From: Caccoplasma_A sp045587545
Lineage (GTDB): Bacteria > Bacteroidota > Bacteroidia > Bacteroidales > G3-4614
Reading direction: 5' to 3'
Length of the DNA stretch: 49,995 nucleotides
Assembly: GCA_045587545.1 (NCBI GenBank)
Contig: JAZNCN010000017.1
Location: 1 to 49,995, forward strand
The notes below the pieces were generated by a model that worked only from the letters and a program-made list of their open reading frames with translations, was not told the DNA's origin and ran no database searches. The position numbers and the translations under genes are program-made. Shown piece after piece: positions 8,955 through 18,418 of the stretch (position 1 is its first letter; every line of letters starts with the position of its first letter).

Positions 8955-9335
8955 ATGATAGTAAAACAGTTGTCGGTATTTCTTGAAAATCGTGCAGGAA
9001 GAATTAATGAGGTAGCAAAGGTGTTGGCTGCAAATGGTGTGGATATGTTGGCTTTCAGCCTTGCTGAAAGTAGCGACTTTGGAATTCTTCGCCTATTGGT
9101 GTCGGACAATGCTCTTGCATCAAAGATTCTTAAAGAGGCTCACTTTGCAGTAAAGGAGAGTGATGTCGTTTGTGTTGAGGTGCCTAATAAACCGGGGGCT
9201 TTAGCTTCTATTGTTGAAAATATCTCTTCAAAGAACATCTCTATTGAGTATATGTATGCTTTTGCTCAAGGTGGTGTGGCAAATATTGTTATTAAGACTG
9301 CTGATATTGATGCTTGCGTTGCGGCAATAGATTAG
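8955..9335 (+). CDS. Tandem ACT-domain protein
   Basis: A 126-residue protein made of two ACT domains (about 1-70 and 71-126) with ENRAGRINEVAKVL and NKPGALASIVENI ligand-loop motifs. Stand-alone double-ACT proteins next to paaK are common in this phylum and are expected to sense amino acids; here an aromatic amino acid would fit the neighbours, though binding is inferred. The second domain ends early (AAID-stop) and looks about 15 residues short of the usual form. A strong terminator follows at 9378, so this is probably the last gene of the transcript. Confidence 0.85.
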   Translation: MIVKQLSVFLENRAGRINEVAKVLAANGVDMLAFSLAESSDFGILRLLVSDNALASKILKEAHFAVKESDVVCVEVPNKPGALASIVENISSKNISIEYMYAFAQGGVANIVIKTADIDACVAAID

Positions 9336-9377
9336 AGTTGTTATAAAAAGAGTTTAAAACTTCTTTAATACATTCTC

Positions 9378-9408
9378 AAACCCTACCAATATGATTGGTG
9401 GGGTTTTT
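9378..9408 (+). terminator. Rho-independent terminator of the aromatic cluster
   Basis: A 13-bp stem (AAACCCTACCAAT / ATTGGTGGGGTTT, one G-T wobble) with an ATG loop ends in TTTTT. Confidence 0.9.
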
Positions 9409-9479
9409 ATGATTATAGAAGATTCTAAATGATATAAATATACCATAATAAGAAGAATTTACATTATATAACTGTATAT

Positions 9480-9806
9480 ATGCAGGCAGAAGTGAATGAT
9501 GAATATCGCTTACAGTCCTATAAAATTGGAACTATTTTTAAGAATATATTTTCTGACGACGATTCTTTTATACAGGAATCTGCGCAAAAAATAAAAGCAG
9601 TAGCTGCTTATTATCATTTTGATACAGGTAATTTAGAGATATTTTATATCTACTCAATAGAAGATATTGAAAAAATGGGGATTAATAAAAAGTTATCTCT
9701 TTTTATAGAACATTTTAATAATGAAATAAAATTACCTTTGTTGAATAATGCAACACCGGATTCTATATATGTTGGAATAATTAATTCCCCGATATCGTTA
9801 AAATAG
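9480..9806 (+). CDS. Small hypothetical protein (108 aa)
   Basis: I do not recognise this protein. It is acidic, soluble-looking and without signal peptide or membrane segment; it has alternating charged and aromatic stretches such as YYHFDTGNLEIFYIYSIEDIEKM. An in-frame stop lies at 9435-9437, so ATG 9480 is the first start codon. It stands alone between the terminator of the aromatic cluster and the bidirectional terminator at 9901, and base composition is more AT-rich than its neighbours. It could be a real orphan or a chance frame. Confidence 0.5.
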   Translation: MQAEVNDEYRLQSYKIGTIFKNIFSDDDSFIQESAQKIKAVAAYYHFDTGNLEIFYIYSIEDIEKMGINKKLSLFIEHFNNEIKLPLLNNATPDSIYVGIINSPISLK

Positions 9807-9900
9807 AGAGGATTACTTGAAATTAGTTCTCTTATTTACGCAGAGATAAATTTATGTATCTTCAAATCATACAAAGTTGCTAATATTAGATTTAAATAGA

Positions 9901-9944
9901 AAGAGGACTATATCAATAATTTTGACACAGTCCTCTTCTTTTTT
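9901..9944. terminator. Bidirectional terminator between convergent genes
   Basis: AAGAGGACT (9901-9909) pairs with AGTCCTCTT (9929-9937), followed by a T tract on the plus strand and preceded by AT-rich sequence on the other side. It serves the orphan gene and leuS, which converge here. Confidence 0.75.
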
Positions 9945-9958
9945 GTTATTTGTAAGTA

Positions 9959-12727
9959 TTAAACTACAACGTTTACAAGTTTGTTGGGGACAACAATAAC
10001 CTTTTTAGGGGTTTTGCCGTCAATCCATTTTGCCGCTCTCTCATCTGCAAGTACTGCTTTTTCAATATCTTCGCGAGCAGTATCTGCGGCAAACTCCATA
10101 TTAAAACGCATTTTACCATTGAAAGATATTGCATAATTAATGGTACTCTCTTTGGTAAACTCTTCGTTATATACGGGCCATGGTGCATCGCATACTGATG
10201 GTTCAAATCCAAGGAGACTCCATAACTCTTCACTTAAGTGTGGAGTGAATGGGGCAAGTAATATGGTAAGTTCTTTAAGTATTGCTTTTTTACGGCATTT
10301 CAACGATGTTAGTTCGTTTACACATATCATGAAGGCACTTACTGAAGTGTTGAATGAGAAGTGCTCAATGTCTGAGCCTACTTTGTTTATCAGTTTATGA
10401 AGTGCTTTCAACTCTTCGGCTGTTGGCTCTTCGTCTGTTATTGCCAAATTGTCTTTGTCGTAGAATAGGTTCCAAAGTTTCTTTATGAAACGGTGTACTC
10501 CGTCAATTCCGTTGGTATCCCAAGGTTTGCTTTGTTCAAGAGGCCCGAGGAACATCTCATATAGACGAAGTGTGTCGGCTCCATAACGCTCAACTATATC
10601 GTCGGGGTTTACTACGTTATACATTGATTTAGACATCTTTTCAACTGCCCAACCGCATATGTATTCGCCGTTCTCCAATATAAACTCTGCATCTTTATAT
10701 TCAGGGCTCCAATTGCGGAATGCCTCAATATCCAAACGGTCGTTGCTTACGATGTTTACATCAACGTGTATCTCTGTTGTGTCGTATTCGCCTTTGAGAT
10801 TTAACGATACAAATGTGTTGGTATCTTTTATACGATATACAAAGTTTGAACGTCCTTGTATCATTCCTTGATTTACAAGTTTCTTGAATGGCTCGTCCTC
10901 ACATACATAGCCTAAGTCAAACAAAAATTTGTTCCAAAAACGACTATAAATAAGGTGTCCTGTTGCATGTTCTGTCCCTCCGACATAAAGGTCAACATTG
11001 CGCCAATACTCGTTAGCCTCTTTTGAAACAAGAGCATTGGGGTTGTGAGGATCCATATATCTTAGGTAGTATGCCGATGATCCTGCAAATCCGGGCATTG
11101 TACACAATTCTAATGGGTAGTGCTCGGCAGTCTCCCAATTTTTAGCACGTCCAAGTGGTGGCTCGCCACTCTCTGTGGGTAGATATTTGTCAATTTCGGG
11201 AAGTTGCAATGGTAACTTTTCGTCCGGTAAGATATGAGGCATTCCATCTTTATAATATACAGGGAATGGTTCTCCCCAATATCTTTGACGGCTGAATATT
11301 GCATCGCGTAGGCGATAGTTTACTTTTACTTTACCGAGATTGTTAGCCTTTATAAACTCTTTAGTTTTAGCAATGGCTTCTTTTACCTCAAGTCCGTTAA
11401 GGTTTAGTCCGTTGCCCTCTGAGTTCATCATTTTTCCCTCTTTGGCATCAAAACTCTCCTCTGATACATCACAACCCTCTATTAGAGGAATGATGGGGAG
11501 GTCAAATGTTTTAGCAAAAGCGTAGTCGCGACTATCGTGTGCCGGAACTGCCATAATTGCTCCTGTTCCGTAGCCAGCCAATACATAATCGCTTATGTAT
11601 ATAGGAATTTGTTTGTTGTTCAATGGGTTTATCGCATATGCACCGGTAAATACTCCTGTAACTTTACGGTCGGCAATGCGCTCGCGCTCTGTACGATGTT
11701 TTATGCTGTCTAAATATTGTTTAACTGCTTCGGTTTGTTCTGGAGTTACTACTTGGTTTACATATTCGCTTTCGGGTGCTAATACCATAAATGTTACTCC
11801 AAATATAGTGTCGGCACGTGTCGTGAATATTGTAAATACTACATCGGAGTTTGCAACTTTAAATTGCATTTCAGCTCCTTCGCTTCTGCCAATCCAATTA
11901 CGTTGTGTCTCCTTAAGAGAGTCACTCCAATCAATATTATCAAGTCCGTCTAACAGGCGTTGTGCGTAAGCTGATACTCTTAGACACCATTGACGCATTA
12001 CTTTTTGTTCAACCGGGTACCCTCCGCGAATTGAAACTCCTTCGCTTACTTCATCGTTAGCAAGAACAGTACCGAGTTTGGGACACCAATTTACCATTGT
12101 GTCGCCAAGGTATGCTATGCGATAGTTGAGTAGGATTTTTTCTTGCTCAACTTTTTCCATCTTTTTCCACTCTTCAGCGGAGAATGTCATCTCCTCGCCA
12201 CAAGCAACGTTTATCCCCTCTGTACCGTTTGCTTCAAACTTTTCAATTAATGCAGTTATAGGCATTGCTTTGTTTAGATCATTGTCGTAATAGCTGTTAA
12301 ACATCTGTTCGAATGCCCATTGAGTCCAACGATAGTATCCGGGATCGCAAGTACGAACCTCTCTGTTCCAATCAAAACAGAAACCTATTTTGTCTAATTG
12401 ACTGCGATAACGTTCTATGTTTTTTTGTGTGGTGATAGCCGGGTGTTGTCCTGTTTGAATTGCATATTGCTCGGCAGGTAGTCCGTATGCGTCGTAACCC
12501 ATTGGGTGCAATACGTTAAATCCTTTAAGACGTTTGTAACGCGCATAAATATCTGATGCGATGTATCCAAGCGGGTGTCCCACATGAAGACCTGCTCCGG
12601 AAGGGTAGGGGAACATATCAAGAACGTAGAATTTGGGTTTTGAAGCATCTTCCTTAATACGATATGTATCATTATCTCTCCAAAACTCTTGCCAACGTTG
12701 TTCTATTTCCCTGAAATTGTATTCCAT
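9959..12727 (-). CDS. leuS: Leucyl-tRNA synthetase
   Basis: A 922-residue class I aminoacyl-tRNA synthetase that charges tRNA-Leu in the cytoplasm. The HIGH-type motif appears as HVGHPLGY near residue 48, the KMSKS loop near residue 697, and a CP1 editing region (TTRADTIFGVTFMVLAPE...MAVPAHDSRDYAFA) separates them. The C-terminal anticodon-binding region (LAPFTPHLSEELW) and short C-terminal domain are intact. Length is normal for a bacterial enzyme. The start ATG at 12727 is 45 bases downstream of a TACCTTTG box on the same strand. Confidence 0.98.
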   Translation of the reverse strand: MEYNFREIEQRWQEFWRDNDTYRIKEDASKPKFYVLDMFPYPSGAGLHVGHPLGYIASDIYARYKRLKGFNVLHPMGYDAYGLPAEQYAIQTGQHPAITTQKNIERYRSQLDKIGFCFDWNREVRTCDPGYYRWTQWAFEQMFNSYYDNDLNKAMPITALIEKFEANGTEGINVACGEEMTFSAEEWKKMEKVEQEKILLNYRIAYLGDTMVNWCPKLGTVLANDEVSEGVSIRGGYPVEQKVMRQWCLRVSAYAQRLLDGLDNIDWSDSLKETQRNWIGRSEGAEMQFKVANSDVVFTIFTTRADTIFGVTFMVLAPESEYVNQVVTPEQTEAVKQYLDSIKHRTERERIADRKVTGVFTGAYAINPLNNKQIPIYISDYVLAGYGTGAIMAVPAHDSRDYAFAKTFDLPIIPLIEGCDVSEESFDAKEGKMMNSEGNGLNLNGLEVKEAIAKTKEFIKANNLGKVKVNYRLRDAIFSRQRYWGEPFPVYYKDGMPHILPDEKLPLQLPEIDKYLPTESGEPPLGRAKNWETAEHYPLELCTMPGFAGSSAYYLRYMDPHNPNALVSKEANEYWRNVDLYVGGTEHATGHLIYSRFWNKFLFDLGYVCEDEPFKKLVNQGMIQGRSNFVYRIKDTNTFVSLNLKGEYDTTEIHVDVNIVSNDRLDIEAFRNWSPEYKDAEFILENGEYICGWAVEKMSKSMYNVVNPDDIVERYGADTLRLYEMFLGPLEQSKPWDTNGIDGVHRFIKKLWNLFYDKDNLAITDEEPTAEELKALHKLINKVGSDIEHFSFNTSVSAFMICVNELTSLKCRKKAILKELTILLAPFTPHLSEELWSLLGFEPSVCDAPWPVYNEEFTKESTINYAISFNGKMRFNMEFAADTAREDIEKAVLADERAAKWIDGKTPKKVIVVPNKLVNVVV

Positions 12728-12771
12728 TTTCTATTTTGTTTTTAATTATAATTGCTTTGAAAAAATTTATG

Positions 12772-12779
12772 CAAAGGTA
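12772..12779 (-). promoter_or_regulatory. -7 box TACCTTTG upstream of leuS
   Basis: The minus strand reads TACCTTTG, a perfect TAnnTTTG match, 45 bases before the leuS ATG. The -33 element is not clear. Confidence 0.5.
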
Positions 12780-12849
12780 GTCAATTTATAGCTAACATTG
12801 TAATTTTAAGTGTTCCTTTTTCCTTAACCCAATATGTTACACAGCATCT

Positions 12850-14781
12850 TTAAAATTCAAGGTTAGTAGTAGGTCTGTTTGAATATATGGGGTCATCGTC
12901 TTCTTCCATATCCTTCATGTTTTTACTATCCTTTGGTTTGTTTTTAATCAATTCGTAAGGTTTTTGTTTATCAAAGGGCAGAGCATATACGTCCCATGTC
13001 TGTTCAACGTCCCAATTAGGCTTTAGCTCAATTGGCTTGGGATAGTAGTAGACCTTTTCGGGCTGTTTGCCGTTTTTATAATTTCCTGTTGTGAATTTTT
13101 TATTGTTATCGCTGTCAATTATAAGTCTGACATAGTATGTGCCGGGTTTGACGAATGAAAATTCCGCTCCTCCGTTTTTAATGGTTGCATATCTTACAAC
13201 TTTGTCTTTGGGATCTAAAAGCTCGGCAAAAGCACCACTGCTTACTCCTTGAGTCTCAACGTAGAGGTTTGAATACTCTGAACTTTTACGAACTTTAAAT
13301 GTGGGATTTATCTTCCCGTTTTTTAGTCCGTATATATCCGAAATTGCAGTAGAGTCAATCTCAAATTTATATTGCCCTTCAAAATCCCATCTGTTTTTTA
13401 GAATGTATTTTCGTGGAGAGAGCGAATCGGGAACAAATGAAAAATTCTTTACCTCTTTCCAAAGCGTGTCAACTTTAGTGTATAGCTTTATGCCCTCTTC
13501 GTTAATCTCTTTTATGGGAGATTTAAATATTAGATTAGGAGATGTGTATATATCAATTAATCCGTTAATACCATTGGTTAACTCTAATAGCTCAACTTTA
13601 ATGGTGTCTATTTTATTTCCTCTCCTACCTCTTTTTTGAATTGTTTTTTCATTTTTTGCAGTTTCGCGATATATAAAACTCAAAGTGTCTAATGCGGGAA
13701 TAAGGTTTAAGAGAGAGTCCGTTTTAAGATATGATGCCGTAACTTGAATTGTATCAAGGTTGTAAATAGCTGAATCTTTAATCCAAAAAGAGAGCGTGTC
13801 GTTAGTGATATTTCTCTCAAGTATAAACCAATCATTGTTTTCTGTCACAAAATTAACAGGAGATAGTTCCATTATCTTTTTTGAGGCATCGGAAAGAGTA
13901 ATATATAGTTTTTCTCGTTGCTTGCGCTCGTGTTTTGCAAGATATTGAGGCTTAAATCCTTCATTAAAGGAGAATAACATAAGAGAGTCGGGTAAAAATT
14001 TAGTTATATTGCGACTTATTATGGTGTCTATCTCTGTATTAGTGGTATCGGCATAAATGGTATCAATCTGAGGCGATGAGTAAGCAGAAGGAATGATTAT
14101 ATCTTGTAAAAATGCGATATTCTCCGTAGGTGCGTTAAACATATAGTTTCTGTCGGCATCTGCAACTGCGTATATTTTGTATTCTCCTTCTGCTAAATTT
14201 TTGATTGAAAAATGTCCATAGGCATCTGTTTTTGAAACTCTGATAAAAGGTTTGGTGGTAAAAGCTGTGTCGTTGTCTGCTTGATGTAAACCTATGGTAA
14301 TACCTGTAACAGGTTCAAGATCTGAAGCATTTAAAACCGTACCTGATATTTGAAGAGAATCAATAACCTCTCCTGTTGAAAACGCTAAACTGAAACCGTC
14401 TAATACATTGCCCTCATTATTGTCTTTTATTGAACTCCCAAAATCGATAGTGTAAGAGGTATTGGGTAGTAGAGAATCAACTAATCGTATCTCTATCTCT
14501 TTTAGATTGCTCTTTATTTGGGGCATCTCTTTTTGAGGAGGAGATATTATTATGTTTTCTCCGGGATTTGTAAGTTGAATATTTTCGTCAAAAGTTATTT
14601 TGATATTTTTATTCTTTACCCCGGTTTGATTAACTTTAGGATTGCTGCTTTTGTATTTGGGTGGAGTGTAGTCTCGAGGACCTCCGCTTGGAGTGCCCAT
14701 ACTTGCACAAGATATTACGGATACTATCAAAGAAGTTGCGACTACTAAGTTTAATATGCGATCTATATTTTTATGTTTCAT
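12850..14781 (-). CDS. Ig-like domain lipoprotein
   Basis: A 643-residue predicted lipoprotein: positively charged N-terminus, hydrophobic segment and lipobox VISC with the lipidated Cys at residue 25. Residues about 45-135 form a Big_5/SbsA-type Ig-like domain (KITFDENIQL...LPNTSYTIDFG). A carboxypeptidase-regulatory-like or prealbumin-like beta domain follows (about 145-215, SGTVLNASDLEPV...GHFSIKNLAEGEYKIYAVAD). The rest is beta-rich with a second GTYYVRLIIDSDNNKKFT element. Proteins of this layout are conserved in Bacteroidota and are probably held in the outer membrane; their biochemical role is unknown to me. It is read toward leuS with a 122-base gap containing the leuS promoter. Confidence 0.85.
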   Translation of the reverse strand: MKHKNIDRILNLVVATSLIVSVISCASMGTPSGGPRDYTPPKYKSSNPKVNQTGVKNKNIKITFDENIQLTNPGENIIISPPQKEMPQIKSNLKEIEIRLVDSLLPNTSYTIDFGSSIKDNNEGNVLDGFSLAFSTGEVIDSLQISGTVLNASDLEPVTGITIGLHQADNDTAFTTKPFIRVSKTDAYGHFSIKNLAEGEYKIYAVADADRNYMFNAPTENIAFLQDIIIPSAYSSPQIDTIYADTTNTEIDTIISRNITKFLPDSLMLFSFNEGFKPQYLAKHERKQREKLYITLSDASKKIMELSPVNFVTENNDWFILERNITNDTLSFWIKDSAIYNLDTIQVTASYLKTDSLLNLIPALDTLSFIYRETAKNEKTIQKRGRRGNKIDTIKVELLELTNGINGLIDIYTSPNLIFKSPIKEINEEGIKLYTKVDTLWKEVKNFSFVPDSLSPRKYILKNRWDFEGQYKFEIDSTAISDIYGLKNGKINPTFKVRKSSEYSNLYVETQGVSSGAFAELLDPKDKVVRYATIKNGGAEFSFVKPGTYYVRLIIDSDNNKKFTTGNYKNGKQPEKVYYYPKPIELKPNWDVEQTWDVYALPFDKQKPYELIKNKPKDSKNMKDMEEDDDPIYSNRPTTNLEF

Positions 14782-14906
14782 CTTCGTTATTTGTGTTTGA
14801 GGCTGTAAAGTTAATCATAAAGACTCATTTATCACTTATTTTATACTTAAAAAGGAGATAGGGGCTATTTTGATATTGATTTCGTTAAAAATCGAAGGTA
14901 ATATTA

Positions 14907-14936
14907 TTGCTATAAGAGAAAAAAAAACTATCTTTG
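14907..14936 (+). promoter_or_regulatory. Promoter of secDF (TTG-19-TATCTTTG)
   Basis: A TTG at 14907-14909 is separated by 19 bases from TATCTTTG at 14929-14936, a good Bacteroidota sigma-70-type promoter, about 69 bases before the secDF ATG. The minus strand beyond it serves the Ig-like lipoprotein. Confidence 0.65.
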
Positions 14937-15004
14937 CACGATATTGAAATAATACCCTTTCAAAAATAGGAAAAAGGAATATAACTGAAACATTATAAAT
15001 AATT

Positions 15005-17956
15005 ATGCAAAACAAAGGATTTATTAGAGTTTTTGCGGTGTTATTGACTTTGGTATGTCTATTCTACCTATCATTTTCAATAGTAACAAACCGCTACAGC
15101 GAGAAAGCCAAAGATTTTGCCGGAGATGATGAGATGAAGTATAAACAATACATCGATTCAATCTCTACTGAAAAAGTATATCTTTGGTACACATTTAAAC
15201 AATGTCAAGAGATGGAAGTAGGTCTTGGTTTGGACCTTAAAGGTGGTATGAACGTTACCCTTCAAATTTCAGTGGAAGATGTTCTTCGTTCATTGGCCGA
15301 TAATAACCCTGATGTAAACTTCAATCAAGCATTGGCAAACGCATCGGCTAATCAAGCAGATAACGATGACTTCCTTGCTATATTCCTTGACGAGTATAAA
15401 AAAATTGACCCCAATATTCAATTGGCTTCAATTTTCAGTACTTATAAGTTAAAAGACAAAATACCTCCTACAGCTTCAAACGCAGATGTTGTTAAAGTTT
15501 TGAATGAGGAGATGAATAGTGCGGTAGATAATACATTTAACGTATTGCGCACACGTATTGACCGTTTTGGTGTTGTAGCTCCAAATATTCAACGTCTTGA
15601 AAAAACAGGTCGTATTTTGGTTGAACTTCCAGGAGTTAAAGAACCTGAGCGTGTTCGTAAACTTTTACAAGGAAGCGCAAATCTTGAATTCTGGGAAACT
15701 TATAATTTGAATGAGATATTCTCTCAGCTTTCTGCAGCAAATGAGATGTTAGGACGTATGTCTGCTTCTGCCGAGACTGAAGAGGTTACAGAGGTTGCAG
15801 AAGAGAAGACTCCTGCTGCTGAAGGTATTGAATCTCTTAAAGACAGCGCAGCAGTAGAGGGTGTAAGTTTGGCAGAGCAAGAGGCTCAAATGCGTAAGCA
15901 AAATCCTCTATTCTCTCGTTTGATGCCTAACATTTCACAAAACGGACAAGTTGGTAGCGGTCCTGCAGTTGGTATTGCAGCAGCAGTTGACACTGCAGAG
16001 GTAAACAAAATGTTGGCAATGCCTCAGGTTAAAGAGATGCTTCCTTCAAATGTAGTGTTCAAGTGGAGTGTTAAGGCTGTTGATGAGAAAGATAAATTCT
16101 ATCAATTGGTTGCATTAAAAGCAACAAATGGCGGCAACCCTACACTTGAAGGTGATGTTATAACAGATGCACGTGATGACTTTGATCGCACTACAAACAA
16201 TGCGGTTGTAAGTATGAATATGAATACTGAGGGTGCAAAAATATGGGCTCAATTAACTCGTGAGAATATTGGCCGTTGCGTTGCTATCGTACTTGACGAT
16301 CAAGTATATTCATTCCCTGTTGTAAATACTGAAATTACAGGTGGTAGCTCTCAAATCTCAGGAGACTTTACTCCGGAGGAAGCTAAGGACCTTGCTAACG
16401 TATTGAAATCAGGAAAGATGTCCGCATCAGTTAAGATTGTACAAGAGGACGTTATCGGTCCTTCTCTTGGAAAAGAGGCTATTGAGAGCGGTATAGTTTC
16501 ATTTATATTAGCCCTTATATTGTTGATGATATATATGATGGCTGTATATGGTGTAGTTCCAGGTCTTGTAGCAAACATTGCACTTATTGTAAACTTGTTC
16601 TTTACAATGGGAGTTCTTGCTTCGTTCCAAGCAGTGTTGACTCTTTCAGGTATTGCAGGTCTTGTATTGTCATTGGCAATTGCCGTTGACGCAAACGTAC
16701 TTATTTATGAGCGTGCAAAAGAGGAGTTACGTGCAGGAAAATCTCTTGCAGCAGCTATCTCTGACGGATACAAAAATGCATTCTCTGCAATATTTGATTC
16801 AAACATAACTTCGGTAATTACAGGTATTATATTATTTACTTTTGGAACAGGTCCTATCAAAGGATTTGCAACTACATTGATAATAGGTATCGTAATGTCG
16901 TTCTTTACAGCGGTCTTCTTAACTCGTTTGTTTTATGAGAAAGCACTTGCTAAGAATTGGATTACAAAACTTACATTCTCAACTCCTTTAACAAAGAACT
17001 TCCTTGCAAATACAAACTTCAATTTCTTGAAGAATCGTAAATTGGCTTATATCATTTTCGGAGTGATAGTAATAGTTGGAGGAGTGTCACTTGCAACTCA
17101 AGGATTAGATAAAGGTATTGAGTTCTCAGGAGGTCGCAACTATGTTATCCGTTTTGATGAGAAAGTAAATACTCAAGAGTTAGGAGCAATGCTTCGTCCT
17201 CAATTTGAAGAGGGAACGGCTGTATCAGTAATCACTATTGGTGGAGAAAATCAAGTTCGAGTATCAACTAACTATCGTATTGCAGAAAATGACGAGTCAA
17301 TTGATAATGAGATAATAGAGAAACTTTATACAGGATTACAACCAAAACTTGGAGATAAAACTTTAGAGCAATTTGAAACAGAAAGTATTCAAAGTGTTCA
17401 AAAAGTAGGTCCAAGTATTGCAGAGGATATCACTCGTGGTGCAATTTGGGCAGTTATCCTATCGTTAATAGCAATTGCATTTTATATCTTGGTACGTTTC
17501 CGCGATGTGGCATTTAGTGTTGGAACATTGATAGCATTGACATTTGATGCAGTATTTATTTTGGCATTCTACTCATTGTTTAGCGGATTACTTCCATTCT
17601 CAATGGAGATTGACCAAGCATTTATTGCTGCGATATTGACTGTAATCGGTTACTCGGTTAACGATAAGGTTGTGGTATTTGACCGTATTCGTGAGGAGAC
17701 AGGTCTATACCCAAAACGTCAAAAATTGATGTTGTTCAACAAAGCATTGAACTCAACATTGTCTCGTACAATAAATACATCTTTAAGTACATTTATGGTA
17801 CTTGTATGTATCTTTGCTTTGGGTGGCGATACAATTCGTAGCTTTATTTTTGCAATGGCAATTGGTGTGCTTTCAGGAACATTGTCAACTCTATTCTTGG
17901 CAGTTCCAACTGCTTACGAAATGTTGAGAAAGAAAGAGAAAGCAACTGAAGAGTAA
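15005..17956 (+). CDS. secDF: Fused protein translocase subunit SecDF
   Basis: A 983-residue fusion of SecD (about 1-640) and SecF (about 665-975), the inner-membrane RND-type partners that use the proton gradient to help SecYEG export. Visible are an N-terminal membrane segment, the periplasmic GLDLKGGMNVTLQ motif, the second periplasmic region ending in ITGGSSQISGDFT, the SecD transmembrane signature AIAVDANVLIYERAKEE, and the SecF signature GYSVNDKVVVFDRIREE. Two sets of about six helices are apparent. A low-complexity acidic insert (about 255-300) interrupts the first periplasmic domain. SecD/SecF fusion is usual in this phylum. It is transcribed alone, between its own promoter and a strong terminator. 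Confidence 0.97.
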   Translation: MQNKGFIRVFAVLLTLVCLFYLSFSIVTNRYSEKAKDFAGDDEMKYKQYIDSISTEKVYLWYTFKQCQEMEVGLGLDLKGGMNVTLQISVEDVLRSLADNNPDVNFNQALANASANQADNDDFLAIFLDEYKKIDPNIQLASIFSTYKLKDKIPPTASNADVVKVLNEEMNSAVDNTFNVLRTRIDRFGVVAPNIQRLEKTGRILVELPGVKEPERVRKLLQGSANLEFWETYNLNEIFSQLSAANEMLGRMSASAETEEVTEVAEEKTPAAEGIESLKDSAAVEGVSLAEQEAQMRKQNPLFSRLMPNISQNGQVGSGPAVGIAAAVDTAEVNKMLAMPQVKEMLPSNVVFKWSVKAVDEKDKFYQLVALKATNGGNPTLEGDVITDARDDFDRTTNNAVVSMNMNTEGAKIWAQLTRENIGRCVAIVLDDQVYSFPVVNTEITGGSSQISGDFTPEEAKDLANVLKSGKMSASVKIVQEDVIGPSLGKEAIESGIVSFILALILLMIYMMAVYGVVPGLVANIALIVNLFFTMGVLASFQAVLTLSGIAGLVLSLAIAVDANVLIYERAKEELRAGKSLAAAISDGYKNAFSAIFDSNITSVITGIILFTFGTGPIKGFATTLIIGIVMSFFTAVFLTRLFYEKALAKNWITKLTFSTPLTKNFLANTNFNFLKNRKLAYIIFGVIVIVGGVSLATQGLDKGIEFSGGRNYVIRFDEKVNTQELGAMLRPQFEEGTAVSVITIGGENQVRVSTNYRIAENDESIDNEIIEKLYTGLQPKLGDKTLEQFETESIQSVQKVGPSIAEDITRGAIWAVILSLIAIAFYILVRFRDVAFSVGTLIALTFDAVFILAFYSLFSGLLPFSMEIDQAFIAAILTVIGYSVNDKVVVFDRIREETGLYPKRQKLMLFNKALNSTLSRTINTSLSTFMVLVCIFALGGDTIRSFIFAMAIGVLSGTLSTLFLAVPTAYEMLRKKEKATEE

Positions 17957-17983
17957 TAAATTTTCTTACCATAATATATTTGA

Positions 17984-18022
17984 AAATAGAGTGCAAAATT
18001 ATTTTTGCACTCTATTTCTTTT
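17984..18022 (+). terminator. Strong rho-independent terminator of secDF
   Basis: A perfect 15-bp stem (AAATAGAGTGCAAAA / TTTTGCACTCTATTT) with a four-base loop, followed by CTTTTT. Confidence 0.92.
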
Positions 18023-18358
18023 TATTACCTACAGCTCCATTATATTTGAAATTTTTTGAATATGCTTTGACTTAGCGCAGTTTGTATATATGCAATTAAA
18101 CTTTTGCTTGCTCGCAACTTTATAAAAATTGATAAAATACAAGACATTGAGATTTAGAACTAAAGTCAGACGAACTATTTGCTAAGCAAATAAAATTGAC
18201 TAAATGTTAATTTGTATTTTAATATGGAGAGTTTAGAACACTGCACGACGCAAGAGATAGATGGACCTATGATCGAGTCATAATATTGAAAACGATACAA
18301 GTAGTTTGTTGATTATGACATACTGCCTTCTGTAGCGACTCTGTTTTTTATATAAAAT
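18023..18358. other. Gene-free stretch
   Basis: No convincing gene is seen on either strand. It contains one odd palindrome, TATTTGCT-A-AGCAAATA at 18176-18192, but no RNA gene or repeat family that I recognise. Confidence 0.5.
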
Positions 18359-18385
18359 TTAGGCTAATTTGACCAATTAGCCTAA
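18359..18385 (-). terminator. Terminator of the pgpH operon
   Basis: An 11-bp perfect inverted repeat (TTAGGCTAATT / AATTAGCCTAA) with a five-base loop; read leftward it is followed by ATTTTATATAAAAAA. It lies 33 bases past the stop of the leftward gene. Confidence 0.7.
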
Positions 18386-18418
18386 TATATCTAACTTCTA
18401 ATATATGATATCCGACAG

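Noticed and set aside
11595..11969. 124-codon plus-strand open frame inside leuS
   Set aside because: Antisense of the conserved CP1 editing region of leuS; no independent support.
18023..18358. Possible small RNA or remnant gene in the gap after secDF
   Set aside because: One palindrome is present, but I see no promoter-terminator pair, no conserved fold and no coding frame.
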